Of a stretch of DNA of 64,000 nt, positions 1 through 7,794 are shown piece after piece. The translations under genes were made by a program, and so were the position numbers. Positions within the stretch are counted from its first letter, which is position 1, and each line of letters begins with the position of its first letter. Origin of the DNA: Methylobacterium sp. Leaf465. GTDB taxonomy: Bacteria > Pseudomonadota > Alphaproteobacteria > Rhizobiales > Beijerinckiaceae. A model generated the notes under the pieces. That model was not told the DNA's origin. It did no database searches and saw nothing but the letters and a program-made list of their open reading frames with translations. The DNA lies in NCBI RefSeq assembly GCF_001424705.1, contig NZ_LMRA01000012.1:62001-126000 (forward strand). The letters are read 5' to 3'.

Positions 1-1
1 G

Positions 2-1027
2 CGCTCGCCCTGGACCCGCGCGCAGCTGCCCGAGGCGATTCGCGACCGGGTCGCGGTCGTGACCGTGCCGCGCCCGCGCCTGATGATCCTCGACGTCCTG
101 CGCCAGGCCGTCACCGTCCCGGCCCTGTGCCGGGCGGAAGGGATCGACCTGGTCTTGAACGCCGATCCCTACGGTGCGGCCTTCGGCGGCCTGGCCCGCG
201 TCACCGTCGTGCACGACCTCTACTTCCGAACCATCCCGGACTGCACCGGGTGGCGCGAGGCGCTCACGACGGACCTGATCTTCCGGCTGGTCCTCGGCAA
301 CAGCGCCCGGGTGATCGCGGTCTCGGACACCACCCGGGACAGCCTCGGGCAGTTCTACCCCTCCCTGCGCGAGCGCGTCCGGAGCGTGCCCTCGGCGGCC
401 ATGCTCGATGCGTCGGCGACGGGCGGCATCGCGCCCGAAACCACGCGGGGCGCCTACGTTCTGGCGGTGGGCAACGCCACCCACAACAAGAACTTCGCCG
501 CCCTGGCGCATGCGGCCGCGGCGCTCTCCCAAACCCATCCCGACCTTGCCATCGTCCATGTCGGCGAGGACGCGCAAGAGACCATCGCGGCGGCCCTGGC
601 GGGGGCGCCGGTGCGGCTGACGCGCCTGTCGCGCATCGGCGAGGATCGCCTCGCCGCTCTCTACCGGGACGCCCTGTGCCTGTGCGTACCCTCCTTTGCC
701 GAAGGATTCTGCCTGCCGGTGCTGGAGGCGCAGACCCTGGGCTGCCCGGTGCTGTGCTCGGACCGCTCGGCGACGCCCGAGATCGCCGGGAATGGTGCGC
801 TCACCTTCGATCCCGCCGATCCCGCTGCGCTCGCCGCGGCCCTGCGCCGCCTCCTGCACGAGCCCGACCTGCGCGCCGACCTGATCGCGCGGGGCCACGC
901 CAATGCCCGACGCTACGACTGGGCCGAGACCGCCCGGCGCTACGAGAGCGTGCTGCTCGAGGCCTTGCGGGACGCCGCCCGCCCAATGCCCGCCGGGGAG
1001 GCCTCGGATGCGCATCCTGCACCTTAG
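2..1027 (+). CDS. Glycosyltransferase, GT4-like (5' end outside window)
   Basis: C-terminal part of a family-4-type glycosyltransferase that would transfer a sugar from a nucleotide donor during surface-polysaccharide assembly. The frame is open from base 2, so the true start lies upstream of the window; the GTG at 59 is probably internal. The second Rossmann domain is clear: AVGNATHNKN opens it, and the donor-site E-x7-E motif EGFCLPVLE follows, then CSDRSATPEIAG. The stop overlaps the next glycosyltransferase by about 20 bases, so the genes are probably co-transcribed. The sugar specificity cannot be read from the sequence. Confidence 0.85.
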   Translation, partial: RSPWTRAQLPEAIRDRVAVVTVPRPRLMILDVLRQAVTVPALCRAEGIDLVLNADPYGAAFGGLARVTVVHDLYFRTIPDCTGWREALTTDLIFRLVLGNSARVIAVSDTTRDSLGQFYPSLRERVRSVPSAAMLDASATGGIAPETTRGAYVLAVGNATHNKNFAALAHAAAALSQTHPDLAIVHVGEDAQETIAAALAGAPVRLTRLSRIGEDRLAALYRDALCLCVPSFAEGFCLPVLEAQTLGCPVLCSDRSATPEIAGNGALTFDPADPAALAAALRRLLHEPDLRADLIARGHANARRYDWAETARRYESVLLEALRDAARPMPAGEASDAHPAP

Positions 1028-2267
1028 CTCCCTCTACGCCCCCGAGCAGGTCGGCGGCGCCGAACTGATGGTGGACACCCTGGCCCGGACCCAGGCCGGC
1101 CTCGGCCATGCCGTGGCGGTGGCCTGCGCCTCGCGCCGGGTGGAGGCGCCGACCCTCCAGGACGGGGTCACCGTCTACCGGACCGGCCATGGCACGCCCT
1201 TCCACAGCCTCGACTGGCCGCAGCACGGACGCCTCGACCGCCTCCGCTACAAGCTCGCCACGCAGTGGAACCGGAAGACGGTGATCCGGATGGAGGCGGC
1301 GGTCCGCGCCTTCGCCCCCGATGTCGTCAACACCCACTCGATCTCGGAGATCACCCCGGCCGTCTGGCCGATGCTCCGGCGCCTCGATATTCCGGTTGTC
1401 CACACGCTTCACGACTTCACCAGCCTGTGCACCAACGGTGCGATGGCGAAGCACGGACGCGCCTGCGCCGGCCAGCACCTGAAGTGTCGGCTCTACGCCG
1501 AGCCGCACCGCCGCTGCCAGCGCGCGGTCTCCGCCGTCGCGGCGGTCGGCACCGACATCCTGGACCGGCACCTGGCGGCCGGGTTCTTCGCGAAGATTCC
1601 CGACTCGCTGCGCCGAGTGATCTGGAACCCGATCGCCTCCGGTGGCCCCGCCGCTCGTCCGCCGCGCAGGCCCGGCGATCCGGTCGTCTTCGGCTCCCTC
1701 GGCCGCATCGAGGCGTCGAAGGGCACCGACGTGTTGCTGGCGGCCTGCCGCCACCTGCCGCCCGAGGGGTGGCGCCTCGTCGTCGCCGGCCGGGCTGCAG
1801 ATGGGCTCGCGCGATACCGCGCCCTGGCCGAGGGGTTGCCGGTAACGTTTGTCGGGTATGCCGAGAAGGATGCCTTCCTCGACGCCATCGACTGTCTCGT
1901 CGTCCCGCCGGTCTGGCCGGAGGCGTTCGGCCGGACGGTGGCGGAAGCCTATGGTCGCGCCGTGCCGGTGATCGGAACCGCCGTGGGCGGGATCGGCGAG
2001 CAAATCGGCGCCGGCCCCTGGCTCGTCCCTCCCGGCGATGCGTCCGCCCTGGCCGCCGCGATGGCGCGGGTCGTGGCGGCGCCGGAGCGCCTTCCCGAGG
2101 GCCTGTCCCGCGCCGAAGCCGTTCGCTCGGGCACCGACCCCGACGTCGTCGCCGGCGCCTATCTCGAGCTCTACGCCGCCGTTCGCGCTGGCGTCGCGAC
2201 CTCCCCCCATCCTCTCCCGCCGGTGGCCTTCTCCGAGCCCCCGCGTCTCGACGAGTGTCGCCCATGA
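1008..2267 (+). CDS. Glycosyltransferase family 4 protein (first of a tandem pair)
   Basis: A 419-residue glycosyltransferase. The ATG at 1008 gives MRILHLSSLYAPEQVGGAE, the usual first beta strand and glycine-rich loop of the GT-B fold; upstream codons of this frame lie inside the previous gene and are unlikely to be used. The donor-binding signature PEAFGRTVAEA and the following GTAVGGIGE are near the C terminus. It is a clear paralogue of the next gene: both have the same opening, a Cys/His-containing segment in the middle (CTNGAMAKHGRAC here) and a similar VGT-(D/E)-IL stretch. It overlaps the previous gene by 20 bases and the next by ATGA. The role is inferred as polysaccharide assembly; the substrate is unknown. 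Confidence 0.85.
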   Translation: MRILHLSSLYAPEQVGGAELMVDTLARTQAGLGHAVAVACASRRVEAPTLQDGVTVYRTGHGTPFHSLDWPQHGRLDRLRYKLATQWNRKTVIRMEAAVRAFAPDVVNTHSISEITPAVWPMLRRLDIPVVHTLHDFTSLCTNGAMAKHGRACAGQHLKCRLYAEPHRRCQRAVSAVAAVGTDILDRHLAAGFFAKIPDSLRRVIWNPIASGGPAARPPRRPGDPVVFGSLGRIEASKGTDVLLAACRHLPPEGWRLVVAGRAADGLARYRALAEGLPVTFVGYAEKDAFLDAIDCLVVPPVWPEAFGRTVAEAYGRAVPVIGTAVGGIGEQIGAGPWLVPPGDASALAAAMARVVAAPERLPEGLSRAEAVRSGTDPDVVAGAYLELYAAVRAGVATSPHPLPPVAFSEPPRLDECRP

Positions 2268-3637
2268 CCGCTTCCATGATGACCGCGTCCGAGATGGCCA
2301 CCGCCGCGATGACGGCCCCGGGCCTCACCCGCGCCCAGCTGGCCCCGTCCGCCGCCCCGGCGCTCGCGGTGCGCGGCGCGGAGAGTGCCGCACGGATCGC
2401 CGCCACCGGGCCGCTGCGCATCCTACATCTCAGCGCGCTCTACCCGCCCTACATCGTTGGCGGCGCCGAGCGGTCGGTGGAGCATCTCGCCGAGGAGCTG
2501 GTGACGGCCGGCCACACGGTGGCGGCGGCCTGCATCGCCCGGGAGGCCGAGCCCAAGATCGTGCGCAACGGCGTCACCGTCTACCGCATGGCCCACAACA
2601 ACGATTTCTGGCTGGAGGACTGGCCGAAGGCGACGCGGGTCGGCCGCACCTGGGCCAAGCTGAAGCAGCAGTGGAACTTCGCCATCGCCGCGGAGTTCGG
2701 CCGCGTCCTCGACGATTTCCGGCCCGACATCGTCAACACCCACTCGCTTCTCGACGTCTCCACCCTGGTCTGGCGGGAGGCGGCCAAGCGCGGCATTCCG
2801 ATCGTCCACACGGTCTGCGAGTACGACCTGATCTGCGGCAATGCCGCGATGTTCCGGCACGGCAAGCCCTGTACGCACTGGCACCTCGGCTGCAAGGTGG
2901 TGAACGCCACCAAGCAGATCACCAACCGGGCGGTGGGCGCCGTGGTCAGCGTCGGAACCGAAATCCTGAAGACACACGTGACGCACGGCCTGTTCCGCCA
3001 CCTCGCGCCGGAGCGCCGCCGGGTCATCTACTATTCCTGCACGGTGCCGGACGGCGACCCAGAGGCGCGGCGGCGGATCGACCGCACCGGTCGGCCGATG
3101 ACCTTCGGCTATCTCGGCCGCATCAACGTCGAGAAGGGCGTCGGCACCCTCGTCGACGCATTCCGCGCGGTGGGCCCCGGCGACTGGCGCTGCCTCGTGG
3201 CCGGCCAAGCGATGGACGACTCGATCGACCGCTTCACGGCGCAGGCCGAGGGGCTGCCGATCGAGTTCGTGGGCTGGGCCAAGCCCGCCGACTTCCTCAG
3301 CGAGATCGACGTGCTCATCGTGCCCTCGTTCTGGGCCGAGCCCTCGCCGCGGACGATCTACGAGGCCTACGTCATGGGCGTGCCGGTGATCGGCGCGGCC
3401 TCGGGCGGCATCCCCGAGCTGATCGGCGAGAACAACGCCGAATGGCTGTTCACGCCGGGCAACGAGGCCGAGCTTGCCGACCGAATCCGGGCCGTGATCG
3501 CCCGCGGCCGCGTCGGTCTGCCGGACGAGCGCAGCTTCCAGCACGTCATCCGGGAATCGACCTCCGAGCGCGTGGCGGAGAAGTATCTCGATCTCTACGC
3601 CGAGCTTGTGGACGAGCGCCGGGCCGACCGCGCGTGA
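2264..3637 (+). CDS. Glycosyltransferase family 4 protein (second of a tandem pair)
   Basis: A 457-residue GT-B glycosyltransferase, start ATG at 2264 overlapping the previous stop. About 45 residues of Ala/Met-rich sequence precede LRILHLSALYPPYIVGGAE, so translation could also begin later. The donor-site motif is PSPRTIYEA, followed by GAASGGIPELIGE. The mid-protein segment CGNAAMFRHGKPC matches the same place in its upstream neighbour, pointing to a tandem duplication and divergence. It overlaps the following flippase gene (GTG inside the stop region), consistent with one translationally coupled polysaccharide operon. Confidence 0.85.
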   Translation: MTASMMTASEMATAAMTAPGLTRAQLAPSAAPALAVRGAESAARIAATGPLRILHLSALYPPYIVGGAERSVEHLAEELVTAGHTVAAACIAREAEPKIVRNGVTVYRMAHNNDFWLEDWPKATRVGRTWAKLKQQWNFAIAAEFGRVLDDFRPDIVNTHSLLDVSTLVWREAAKRGIPIVHTVCEYDLICGNAAMFRHGKPCTHWHLGCKVVNATKQITNRAVGAVVSVGTEILKTHVTHGLFRHLAPERRRVIYYSCTVPDGDPEARRRIDRTGRPMTFGYLGRINVEKGVGTLVDAFRAVGPGDWRCLVAGQAMDDSIDRFTAQAEGLPIEFVGWAKPADFLSEIDVLIVPSFWAEPSPRTIYEAYVMGVPVIGAASGGIPELIGENNAEWLFTPGNEAELADRIRAVIARGRVGLPDERSFQHVIRESTSERVAEKYLDLYAELVDERRADRA

Positions 3638-5145
3638 GCGCCACCGCACTGCTTCCGGGGCAGGCCGCCACCGCCCCGGCCGCCCTCGGGGTCACCGACG
3701 AGCCGGACGTCTCCGGCCGCTCCTTCGCGGCGGCCCGCTGGGTGGCGCTGGCCTCCGTCGGCAACGTCGTCCTCAGCTTCGGGGTGTTCCTGGTCCTGGC
3801 CCGGCTGATCGAGCCCGCCCAGTTCGGGCTCGTCGCCGTCGCCGCCGTGTTCATCGACATCCTGCAGATCGTCGCCCGCGGCGGCCTGCCCGACGCGGTG
3901 GTCCAGCGGGCCGATCTCGAGGAGGCCTTCGCCGCTACCGCCTTCTGGGTCACCCTGGCCTCCAGCGTCGTCTACGCTGCGGCCCTCGTCGCCCTGTCCT
4001 GGCCGATCGCCTGGCTGCTCGACCTGCCCGAGCTGCGGCCCGCCCTCTGCGCGCTCTCCGCCTGCTTCGTGATCTCGGCCCTGGGCGCGATCCACGAGGC
4101 GCGGCTCCAGCGCAGCTTCGGCTTCCGCAAGCTTGCCCTCCGGGCGCTCGGCGCGAACCTCCTCGGGGGCGCCGCCGCTCTGGCCCTGGCGCTCGCGGAT
4201 TACGGGGTCTGGAGCCTCGTGGTCCAGCGCCTCGTCGCCACCGGCGCGACCACGCTCCTGACCTGGGCGGCGATGCCCTGGGTCCCGGCCCGGCGCCTGG
4301 ATCTCGCGGCGGCCCGGCGCCAGATCGCCTTCGGCTCCCGGGTCTTCTCCACGAACCTGCTGCTGGTCTTCTCGATCCGCAGCCAGGAGGTGATCGCCGC
4401 CTATTTCCTGTCCACCGCCGATGTCGGCCACCTGCGCCTCGCCTGGCGCTGCATCGACCTCGTGAGCCAGGTCGCGGTGATCCCGTTCTCGGCGGTCGCG
4501 CTGACCACCTATGCCCGCCTGCAGGACCGCCCGGCCGACCTCGCCGCCGCCTTCCACGACTTCACCCGGACCTCCGCCTTCCTGGCGCTGCCGGCCTTCT
4601 TCGGTATGGCGGCGGTGGCCCCGACGGTGATCCCGTTCCTGTTCGGCGAACAGTGGCACGACGCGGCCCCGGTCCTGCGCATCCTGGCGCTGCTCGCGCC
4701 GGAATTCGTCGTGACCTCCATGCTGTGGATGATCTTCACGGCGCTGGGCCGCAGCGGCACCGCCCTGAAGCTCGCCGGCGCCCAGTTCGGGATCGGGGCC
4801 GTGACGGCGATCCTCACCGGACCGTTCGGCCTGTCGGCCCTCGTCATCGGCCACGTGGTCCGGGCCTACCTGTTCTCGCCCCTGATCGTCGCGCGGGCCG
4901 GGCGTTTCGTGCCGGTGAGCAACGGGGGCCTCGTCGGGGTGCTGCTGCCCGCCACGGCCTGCGCCGGCGCCATGGCGGCCCTGGTCTTGCTGGTGCAGGA
5001 GGCCATCAACGCGACCCTCGGCGACCGCCTCGGCCTCGTCGCCTGCGTGACCCTGGGCATGATGGCCTATGGCGCCCTCGCCCTTGTCTTCCTGCGTCCC
5101 ACCGTCCGCGCGGCGCTCGGGTTCTTCGTCCGCCGCGGCGGCTGA
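3634..5145 (+). CDS. Oligosaccharide flippase (Wzx-like)
   Basis: A 503-residue polytopic membrane protein with about 12 to 14 hydrophobic helices starting at WVALASVGNVVLSFGVFLVLARL, the usual first helix of the polysaccharide-transporter/Wzx group in the MOP superfamily. It would move lipid-linked oligosaccharides across the inner membrane. The GTG at 3634 overlaps the upstream stop (GTGA), which fixes the start. Short Arg-rich loops such as HEARLQRSFGFRKL fall between helices. Its position between glycosyltransferases and a ligase/polymerase-like gene supports the role. The repeat unit moved is unknown. Confidence 0.85.
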   Translation: MSATALLPGQAATAPAALGVTDEPDVSGRSFAAARWVALASVGNVVLSFGVFLVLARLIEPAQFGLVAVAAVFIDILQIVARGGLPDAVVQRADLEEAFAATAFWVTLASSVVYAAALVALSWPIAWLLDLPELRPALCALSACFVISALGAIHEARLQRSFGFRKLALRALGANLLGGAAALALALADYGVWSLVVQRLVATGATTLLTWAAMPWVPARRLDLAAARRQIAFGSRVFSTNLLLVFSIRSQEVIAAYFLSTADVGHLRLAWRCIDLVSQVAVIPFSAVALTTYARLQDRPADLAAAFHDFTRTSAFLALPAFFGMAAVAPTVIPFLFGEQWHDAAPVLRILALLAPEFVVTSMLWMIFTALGRSGTALKLAGAQFGIGAVTAILTGPFGLSALVIGHVVRAYLFSPLIVARAGRFVPVSNGGLVGVLLPATACAGAMAALVLLVQEAINATLGDRLGLVACVTLGMMAYGALALVFLRPTVRAALGFFVRRGG

Positions 5146-5260
5146 GCCACCGGCCTCCCGGCACCTGCACGCTTCGCAAACCTTTGCGCGCCAGAGTGCA
5201 CGCGCGGGCGGAGGCATGCCCGGGCCGGGCACGCGGCGTCTTCTCGGGGGGGCCGGAGCG

Positions 5261-6514
5261 ATGACGGGACCAGCGGGGCCGATGGCGGCCGGGATGCGGC
5301 GGACGCGGGCGGTGCCGATCATGGCCGACCGTGCGGCCGTGTTCCTGCTCGGGGGCGCCCTGCAGCTCAACGTCCTGACCTCGAGCTTCGGGCTTCCCTT
5401 CCAGCGCCTGTCGGACCTCCTGCCCTTCCTGCTGATCCCCTGGTTCGGCTTGCGCCGCGCCGTGATCGCCGAGGGGCTGTGCCAGGCTGTCCCCATGGGG
5501 GCCGTCGGAATCCTGATCGCCCTCTCGCTGGTGCTGAAGGCCGAGATCCAGGCCGGCGACGTCTACCTGACCCTCGTCCTGCTGCTCTACTTCGTCCTGG
5601 CGATGATCCTGCTTGTGATGTTCCGCGACCGGAGCCTGGAGAACGCCTTCTGCTGGGGCCTTCTCGCGGGCCTCGGCGGCTCGCTGGTCGTCCTGCTGCT
5701 CTCGTCCTCCGGTTTGCCGCTGGACCGCTTCGGCCTCGGCGTCCCGACCGATGGCCTGGACGAGGAACTCAAGCTCTTCGTCGAGGACAAGCAGGGCGGC
5801 CTCTGGGCTTCCGGCAACGAGACCGGCCACGTCTTCGCCCTCGGCGGGGCGGCGGCCCTGCTGCTGAGCCTGCGCTACCGCTTGAACCTGATCTACCTTG
5901 CCTATTTCGCGGCTCTGCTGGCGAGCTTTCCCCTGACGAACAACCGCTCCGGGCTGTTCATGCCGGTGCTGATCCTGCTGGTGCTGATGCGCCGGAGCAT
6001 CCGGCTGCAGGTGGTGCTGCCCGTCCTCGGGGTGCTCGGGATCCTGCTCGTCGGCTTCTCGATGACCGGCGAGATCCCCCTGCCCCAGAAGTTGGCGCAG
6101 TCCATCGAGACGCGCTTTGCGGGCGACGGCAACGTCTCGGGCAATGCCGACGAGCGCTTCATTTCCGGCTTCACCGCCCTGCAACTCGTGGCGGAATACC
6201 CGTTCGGTGTCGGCGAGACCACGCGGCGCGAAGAACTCCGCGCCCTCACCGGGCTGGTGACGCCGCATAACGGCTTCATCTCCCTAGCGCTCCAGAGCGG
6301 CATCGCGACGGCGCTGCTCCTCCTCGCCGCCCTCGTGCGCATCGCCCGCGCACCCGCCGCCGCCGGTCCCTTCGTCGCCTACACGGCCCTGTTCCTTGTG
6401 CCCTCGATGATGTTCGAGGAATTGTCGGTGAACCAGTACTTCCTCTTCTTCATGGCGGTGCTGCTGGCCTCGCTGGTCGTGCGGTCCGGTTCGGAGCCGG
6501 CAACCGGGCGCTAG
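5261..6514 (+). CDS. O-antigen ligase/polymerase-like membrane protein
   Basis: About 417 residues with at least ten predicted membrane helices. It resembles the Wzy_C/WaaL group: a conserved TNNRSG follows a helix near residue 210, and a large periplasmic loop ends in TPHNGFISLALQSG, the His-containing motif typical of these enzymes. It probably polymerises or ligates the exported glycan. The start is uncertain: ATG at 5261 has GGAG only two bases away; ATG at 5216 would add 15 residues. It ends the polysaccharide cluster and is followed by a GC-rich hairpin. Confidence 0.75.
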   Translation: MTGPAGPMAAGMRRTRAVPIMADRAAVFLLGGALQLNVLTSSFGLPFQRLSDLLPFLLIPWFGLRRAVIAEGLCQAVPMGAVGILIALSLVLKAEIQAGDVYLTLVLLLYFVLAMILLVMFRDRSLENAFCWGLLAGLGGSLVVLLLSSSGLPLDRFGLGVPTDGLDEELKLFVEDKQGGLWASGNETGHVFALGGAAALLLSLRYRLNLIYLAYFAALLASFPLTNNRSGLFMPVLILLVLMRRSIRLQVVLPVLGVLGILLVGFSMTGEIPLPQKLAQSIETRFAGDGNVSGNADERFISGFTALQLVAEYPFGVGETTRREELRALTGLVTPHNGFISLALQSGIATALLLLAALVRIARAPAAAGPFVAYTALFLVPSMMFEELSVNQYFLFFMAVLLASLVVRSGSEPATGR

Positions 6515-6601
6515 GGGTACGGGCGGCACGTCGGCCGATCCGGTCGCCCCAAGGTTCTCGTCCGGTGCCCACTTCTACCGGTGTCGACCTCCCTGGGTGT
6601 C

Positions 6602-6617
6602 CCCCCGCACGCGGGGG
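6602..6617 (+). terminator. GC-rich hairpin after the polysaccharide cluster
   Basis: CCCCCGC, a two-base loop, then GCGGGGG form a perfect 7-bp stem 87 bases after the ligase stop. No T-run follows, so it may act as a Rho-assisted or processing hairpin rather than a classical terminator. Confidence 0.35.
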
Positions 6618-6630
6618 CGCCACGGCAGCG

Positions 6631-6672
6631 TTGACCTGTTCCATCCGCTAAAATAGATTATAAGCATAATCT
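6631..6672 (+). promoter_or_regulatory. RND efflux promoter with overlapping palindromic operator
   Basis: TTGACC at 6631-6636 and TAGATT at 6654-6659 are separated by 17 bases, a good housekeeping promoter. A perfect 7-bp inverted repeat, AGATTAT-AAGC-ATAATCT (6655-6672), covers the -10 element and likely start site. This is the classical layout for repression by a TetR-family protein, and such a gene follows the pump at 11075. The region is strikingly AT-rich against its surroundings. The pairing of regulator and site is inferred. Confidence 0.6.
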
Positions 6673-6708
6673 TAGAGCGGCGGATGGTCCGGCTGCGGAG
6701 GATGCGTC

Positions 6709-7794
6709 ATGCAGAAGTGGTTCGCACCCGGTCTCGCGTCCCTCGCCCTCGGCGCCTGCTCGCCGACGGAGACGGCGGTGAGCCCGGAACCGCCCCTCGT
6801 TCAGGTGGCCGAGGTCGTCCGCGGTCCCGGCGCGGTCGCGCGCTACACCGGGGTGATCCGGGCCCGGACCGAGAGCAACCTGGGCTTCCGGGTCGGCGGC
6901 AAGATCTTCGAGCGCCTCGTCGACCCGGGCGACCGGGTGCGTCGCGGGCAGCCCCTGATGCGCCTCGACCGCACCGACTTCACCCTCGCCCTCGAAGCCG
7001 CCCGCGCCTCTGCCGAGGCGGCCCGGGCCCAAATGATCAAGGCCAAGGCGGACGAGGAGCGCAGCCGCAGGCTGGTGGCCGACGGCTGGACCTCCCGGCA
7101 GACCTACGACCAGAACAAGGGCGCGGCCGACGCCGCCATCGCCCAGCTCGCCCTTGCCGAGGCCCAGGCCAGTCAGACCCAGAACCAGGCGGGCTATGCC
7201 GAACTCCAGGCCGATGCCGACGGCGTCGTCATGGAGGTGCCCTCCGAGCCCGGCCAGGTGGTCGCGGCCGGCCAGACCGTGGTCAAGCTCGCCCGCGACG
7301 GGGCGCGCGAGGCGGAGGTGTTCCTGCCCGAGGGCAGCCGGCGCGCTGCCGAGGGAGAGGCCTCCGCCACCCTCTACGCCGAGGGCGCGGCGACGTACCC
7401 GGCGCGCCTGCGCGAACTCTCCGCCACCGCCGATCCGGCGACGCGGACCTACCGGGCGCGCTATATCCTCTCGGGCGGGGGCGAGGCCGCCCCACTGGGC
7501 GCCACCGTCACCCTTCAGCTCATCGATGCCGCGGCGACCCGCGTACCGCGCGTCGAGGTGCCCCTCGCGGCCCTGTTCGACCAGGGGCACGGCATAGCGG
7601 TCTGGCGCTACGATGCCGCCACCGAGACCGTGCGTCCGCAGATCGTGCAGGTCGCTCGCCTGGGCGAGGAGCGCGCCGAGATCGTCGACGGTCTGAACCC
7701 CGGCGACCGGATCGTGGCGCTCGGTGCCCATCTCCTCACGGCCGACCAGCGGGTGCGCCCGGCGCCCGCCAGCAGGACCGGGGTGGTGCGATGA
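6709..7794 (+). CDS. RND efflux periplasmic adaptor lipoprotein
   Basis: A 361-residue membrane-fusion protein that would link the inner-membrane pump to an outer-membrane channel. The N terminus carries a lipoprotein signal with lipobox LGAC (Cys 18). A biotinyl-lipoyl half-motif, LGFRVGGKIFERLVDPGDRV, is followed by an alpha-helical hairpin rich in Ala/Gln (about residues 85 to 160) and the second half-motif ADGVVMEVPSEPGQVV. Beta-barrel and membrane-proximal domains fill the C-terminal half. It overlaps the pump gene by ATGA, so translation is coupled. It belongs to the HlyD/AcrA family; the substrate range cannot be deduced. Confidence 0.9.
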   Translation: MQKWFAPGLASLALGACSPTETAVSPEPPLVQVAEVVRGPGAVARYTGVIRARTESNLGFRVGGKIFERLVDPGDRVRRGQPLMRLDRTDFTLALEAARASAEAARAQMIKAKADEERSRRLVADGWTSRQTYDQNKGAADAAIAQLALAEAQASQTQNQAGYAELQADADGVVMEVPSEPGQVVAAGQTVVKLARDGAREAEVFLPEGSRRAAEGEASATLYAEGAATYPARLRELSATADPATRTYRARYILSGGGEAAPLGATVTLQLIDAAATRVPRVEVPLAALFDQGHGIAVWRYDAATETVRPQIVQVARLGEERAEIVDGLNPGDRIVALGAHLLTADQRVRPAPASRTGVVR

